Positions 60,170 to 64,000 of a DNA stretch of 64,000 nt are shown here, one piece after another (the stretch's first letter is position 1; each line of letters begins with the position of its first letter). The position numbers and the translations under genes were made by a program. The notes beneath the pieces are model-generated. The model saw only the letters and a program-made list of their open reading frames with translations, was not told the DNA's origin and searched no databases. The stretch covers positions 11,708,463 to 11,772,462 of the forward strand of contig OZ037770.1 in NCBI GenBank assembly GCA_964035545.1, given 5' to 3'. The stretch comes from Bugula neritina. Its lineage: Eukaryota > Bryozoa > Gymnolaemata > Cheilostomatida > Bugulidae.

Positions 60170-60545
60170 AAGTATTAAAAGGGCCACTAAAAAGGGGCTA
60201 AGGGCCACAAGTGGCCCGGGATCTCCAGTTGCACACTCCAGACTATATTCTATACCAGCGGTTTCAAACATTTTTAGAGCAAGGGCCACTACAATGGAAT
60301 ATTTTGGTGGTGAGGGCCACATTGTAAACTTTAGCTTGAGGTCACAGCATCAGCATTTTTAAATGACTTTATTCCAAATTTTTCATTAATCATCACACAA
60401 AGAAATCCAAATAATTACAGCAGGTTGCGTGTTTTTATAATGCATTTTAATAAGGTCTTTTCCACTTTTATTCGTGAGCATATATTTTATGTAAAATAAT
60501 TTTAATGCCTTTGCGGGCCACAAAAGTGTAGGCCCTGCTTTAAGC
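60170..60545. mobile_element. Possible hAT-type DNA transposon relic
   Basis: The stretch has repeated GGGCCAC blocks and CAGCGGTTTCAAAC, a style typical of non-autonomous hAT ends, and a second GGGCCAC block near 60515. GC content is higher than its surroundings. I could not define terminal repeats or a target duplication. Confidence 0.3.
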
Positions 60546-61049
60546 TGTCAAAGCAATGCCACTTACTTTTTCTTGCCTTTGCTGTTAAACTTTCTTCACT
60601 GTCATCACTATGTCCTATACAATTGTCAACCACAATACATAATATTACAGTACACATCCAGCTTAAATGAAGTGAACACTAAACTAAATCAATAGAAATA
60701 CGAGAGTTACCCAATTCTTTGGAAATAGCAAAAAACTTTGATGTGTATTTATCAAATTAGAATAAAAAATTCTCAATATGAATACAAACACCTTCAACAG
60801 TCTGTTCTACACTTTCTTTAATATAAGCTTGCCCTGACATCTTGGTGAATTTGAAATCTCTGCAGCTATAAAATAAATTTTAAAAGCAGGATATTTAAAA
60901 TTGTGATTTTTTTAATAGCTCGTGTGAGACAAAAATATCCTATGGTGTGGGAAATAGATAACAGCTTTAACGTAGGGATAGCTTTTATATCTTTGTTTTG
61001 AATTCGAGATAAAGATGTGGATTTAGAAATCTAAGAACAATGAAAGCAT

Positions 61050-61320
61050 AAAGCAAGAAGCGAATATCCTGAATGTGTTAAAAATGATGAGAAGAAGGTT
61101 GCAGTGGTTTGGACATATATTATGCAGAAAAAAAAAGTATGATCTCAAAAGAGTGCATGAGATTAAAGTTAAAGGAACGAGAAACCCAGGAAGCCCAAAA
61201 CATAAATGGCATGATATACTATCGATCAGGAAAGACCCCCAATCTTGTTCCCTCAAGGAAGAGAACGCTTAGGACAGGGTTAGGTAGAGATGCCTAATAG
61301 AACTAGGACAAATCGCAGAC
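61050..61320 (+). mobile_element. Second LINE relic, C-terminal end
   Basis: Plus-strand translation gives MMRRRLQWFGHILCRKKK, then KRVHEIKVKGTRNPGSPKHK and an AxDRxxWR-like end with TAG codons in place of Gln and Trp. RRLxWFGHxxR...KxxGxRxxGRPxxRW is a common LINE polyprotein tail. Frameshifted near 61210 and dead. Confidence 0.6.
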
Positions 61321-61329
61321 AGGTGAGAA

Positions 61330-62759
61330 TAGGTGAGAATTATGACTTGAAATATATTCAATGTTTAAATAAAACCTTTAAATAACCCCTATAATTAGAA
61401 TTTGCTTTCCTTTTTACACTACTGTCTTCTGATGTCCACATCAAATGTCACCACCAGTTAAAAACAGAACCGGTATTTATGGTTTTAAAATTATGATAGC
61501 AAAGCTCATACAGGTAACAATAATTTGATGAAATTCATCAAAGGTGATGCAATTAGTCACAGTAAATATATAAATTTAGGTGCTATCCAAGTATTTTATA
61601 TATGTTGTATATTATGTTATATACATTGCAGAAAAGTTTAACCAAAGTTCCACAAGTGAATTCTCTATAAATTAAATCTTACTTCTGTATTTCACAAGCT
61701 ATGCTGCACTAAAGTGAAGCTCTGCCAGCCCATGGAGGTGTGTCCTTGCCAGTGCTAAAACTTGTTTCAATATCTTGGAGATTTCTAGTAGAGTGACTGC
61801 TTGCTGTAACTGTTTGGTGTGGTTGCGAGTTACTGTGTTTGTTACATCATGGTATGCGATTGCAGTATATTTACAATGTTGTCTAGTGACACATGCAGCA
61901 ACGCAAAGTTAATCATGAAATATGAAAATTATAAAATATTCCCATATATTGGATAGACGAATGGTTCCGGTGATACCAATTTTAAAACAAATAAGTATGA
62001 TCGGACAAATAATGTAAAATATTATCAACTACCAGAATAAACAAATGTGCGGTTGGACAGAAGGCTTTGGATTTCATTACAAAACTTTGGACTCTGCAGC
62101 ATTGATTGATTGCCTGACAGACAAAAAATCAAGTAGTATCTACGGCAAATTTTTAATTCAAAGCCAAACAAGGTGCATAGCTTAATACATGAAATGACCA
62201 ATAAATGAAGTAATATACATACATATATATAATCATATTGTGAAATAATACTATAAATATACAAACATCACAGCATTAGGAGTGCTATTACTATAATTAG
62301 TTGTAGCTGTTGAACACCCAGATTATTGTAGAAGTATATGTGGGCCAGCGATGTTGCAGTACACCCAGCAATAAAGACATCAAAAATAGTGATCACTATA
62401 ATAGTAAAAACTACTATTATAACACTTCTAATAATTTCACTATGCCATATTTTTATCTGCGAAGACTACACGATGAAAAACGGTATATAGAGTCTCGCAC
62501 TAAAACAGCTAAACCATACTACACATTGAAAGACTGATTTGAAAGAATTATGATTTTTATACGTTGGAGTTGCCTGTTCTTCATTTCCAGTTCAGTATTT
62601 AATTGATATACCTCAGCATATTGTAGTAACTTTGCGGGTTGAATGAAACTTAAATGCTGAACATATCTCTTTGTAAGATTCCGGAGTTATATTTTTTTAC
62701 CATTTTATCGTGTTGTAACAATGTTGATACTGGAAATTCAATCCACAAGGTTACTACAA
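61330..62759. other. Spacer between LINE relic and gene C 3' flank
   Basis: AT-rich with short random open frames only. I see nothing with coding or RNA signatures. Confidence 0.5.
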
Positions 62760-63269
62760 TATGCTGAGGTATATCAATTAAATAACGAAATGGAAATGAA
62801 GAACAGGCAACTCCAAAGTATAAAAATCATAATTCTTTCAAATCAGTTTTTCAATTGCACTCATTTATTTATTGTTATTATTTATTTACTTATTTATTTA
62901 TTAGTTAGTTGTTTGTTTACAAGTTACCATGTCATTGTAGATATAGCAACTAAATATACAAAAAAATTCATTTTGTGCTTCATATTAACCTATACTAGCA
63001 AAGTCCCATAATGCTTTGCAAATCTATAGATGCTAATATTACTATCAAAATTCATGTGCAAAAAGTTTGATCCGTAAATTACAGATGTCTTTGTTTTTAA
63101 ATATTTTAACTTTAAAAATGCAATAAGCTTTAATTTAGTTAATTAAAGCAAATTGATTATTAAAATCGAACTATTTATTTACTTTGCCCACAAATTAAGA
63201 AAAAGCTAGATTTCCTGCTCATATAAAAAATTCATTGGAAGGATTATTTTTAAAGCATGGCTAAGGCTT

Positions 63270-63412
63270 TGATTATATACGTGGCAAAGGAACAATTATG
63301 ACTGGATGCTTTTCTTAGTATTACTAAGGACTTTTACCGGGAATTGAACCCATGACTTCGTGTTTACTAAGCCAAGCACTCTAACCCCTAGGCTACTGCT
63401 GCCTCTTTATAT
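63270..63412 (-). mobile_element. SINE family 2, copy in the gene C 3' flank
   Basis: The minus strand shows TAGGGGTTAGAGTGCTTGG, GGGTTCAATTCCC and the AAGCATCCAGTCATAATTG body. It is the duplicated counterpart of the copy at 20755. Confidence 0.55.
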
Positions 63413-63945
63413 GTAAGCACATATGGCATATTCTAATTAACAATTGTGTGAAGCTAAAATACTTGTTCTATTGTCTTAGCTATCTTTTTAGGTTTGTCTG
63501 GTAACAGTTTTCCGTTCAACTGACAATGTCTATTTTATAAAGTTAAAGGCAAAGTTTGATTATTATCAAATCTTATGTTTTATTAAAAAGTATGAGGAAA
63601 AAAAGAATCTTCTTGGTTTATAAAGATGATATGCCGATTGGAATAATTATTGCATAAAGACATTTTTTTAAAAAGACATGATAATACGGAAGAAGAGTTG
63701 CAAAAATATATATTATCACAATAAAAACCTATTCATGAATAAAAATGTATATTTTATTTGAGGTTTTAAACTTGTACTGCAAATCCAATGTAATTTGAAA
63801 TCAATTTTTCTCTCGTTGCATTATCATTCATATTTTAATTTGGTATGAAAAGATTTCTAATTATTGAATAGTAAAATGCAAGATTAGCTTTTGAAAATGA
63901 GCATATATGTAATAAAAATATGGGATAAAATGTTTTGAGGATACA

Positions 63946-64000
63946 TTATAGCAAGTCTAAATTATTCTTGTCACTTTCAAATTTATCTTCGGTACATTCA
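63946..64000 (-). CDS. Gene C: last exon of a third polycystin-1-like copy (partial)
   Basis: Minus-strand translation ends in FESDKNNLDLL and TAA. Gene A's final exon ends in FKSDKNNLDLL and TAA at 21458. The downstream 3' flank is also shared (62760 onward against 20063 onward). This is the start of a third tandem copy read from its 3' end; the rest lies right of the window. It shows that the array continues and that the A-to-C period is about 42.5 kb. Confidence 0.8.
   Translation of the reverse strand, partial: ECTEDKFESDKNNLDLL

Larger units (their letters stand above)
62760..64000. repeat. 3' flank of gene C, duplicate of 20063-21500
   Basis: Collinear with the gene A 3' flank up to the right edge. 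Apart from a microsatellite-like ATTTATTT expansion near 62865-62905 and one deletion, the order of landmarks is the same. Confidence 0.75.

Overview
The window is AT-rich, intron-rich animal DNA. It has short exons with GT/AG borders, (TA)n and (CA)n microsatellites, minisatellites, tRNA-derived SINEs and decayed LINEs. It looks like an invertebrate, perhaps a lophotrochozoan, but the sequence does not fix the taxon. All recognisable cellular genes lie on the minus strand and belong to one family, polycystin-1-like 11-TM membrane proteins of the PKD1L type. They stand head-to-tail in a tandem array. Gene A (21458..56987) is complete. I could join 43 exons in one frame, giving 7083 nt, or 2360 codons plus stop. 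Gene B (38..18377) is its paralogue, with 24 exons from the signal peptide to TM2; its channel half lies beyond the left edge. Gene C (63946..64000) shows only its stop-codon exon at the right edge. Gene A is followed at its 5' side by a second, duplicated copy of its signal-peptide exon (59445..59502).  Protein layout in gene A, N to C: signal peptide; a 7-codon microexon; a roughly 120-residue six-cysteine unit; a Thr-rich mucin exon; a second six-cysteine unit; a helical GAIN-like region; a GPS-like segment without cysteines or a cleavage triad; TM1; PLAT domain; TM2; a cytosolic loop; TM3-TM4; S1, the extracellular TOP (polycystin) domain and S2-S6 with pore; and a cytosolic C-terminus that contains a ZU5-like domain. 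Gene B has the same layout as far as it can be seen. Its mucin exon is much longer (580 codons) and uses an unrelated repeat.  The two paralogues keep exon lengths and splice phases identical from the second unit's later exons to TM2, but introns cannot be aligned by eye. Some exons are nearly identical and others diverged, which suggests exon-level gene conversion or very uneven selection.  Region by region: 1-18377 is gene B with its introns (CA, CAG and 11-bp minisatellites, SINEs). 18378-21457 is the intergenic spacer and the 3' flank of gene A, which is repeated near 62760-64000. 21458-56987 is gene A; its introns hold SINEs, a candidate solo LTR, long (TA)n runs, an orphan Cys-rich lectin-like ORF, a broken Thr-rich ORF and a LINE relic. 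56988-63945 is the spacer with the first-exon duplication, a possible hAT relic, a second LINE relic and SINEs. The whole window reads as a duplicating cluster of secreted-domain-bearing polycystin receptors or channels, possibly with a role in sensing or gamete/cell-surface interaction as known for PKD1L/PKDREJ relatives. That role is inference.
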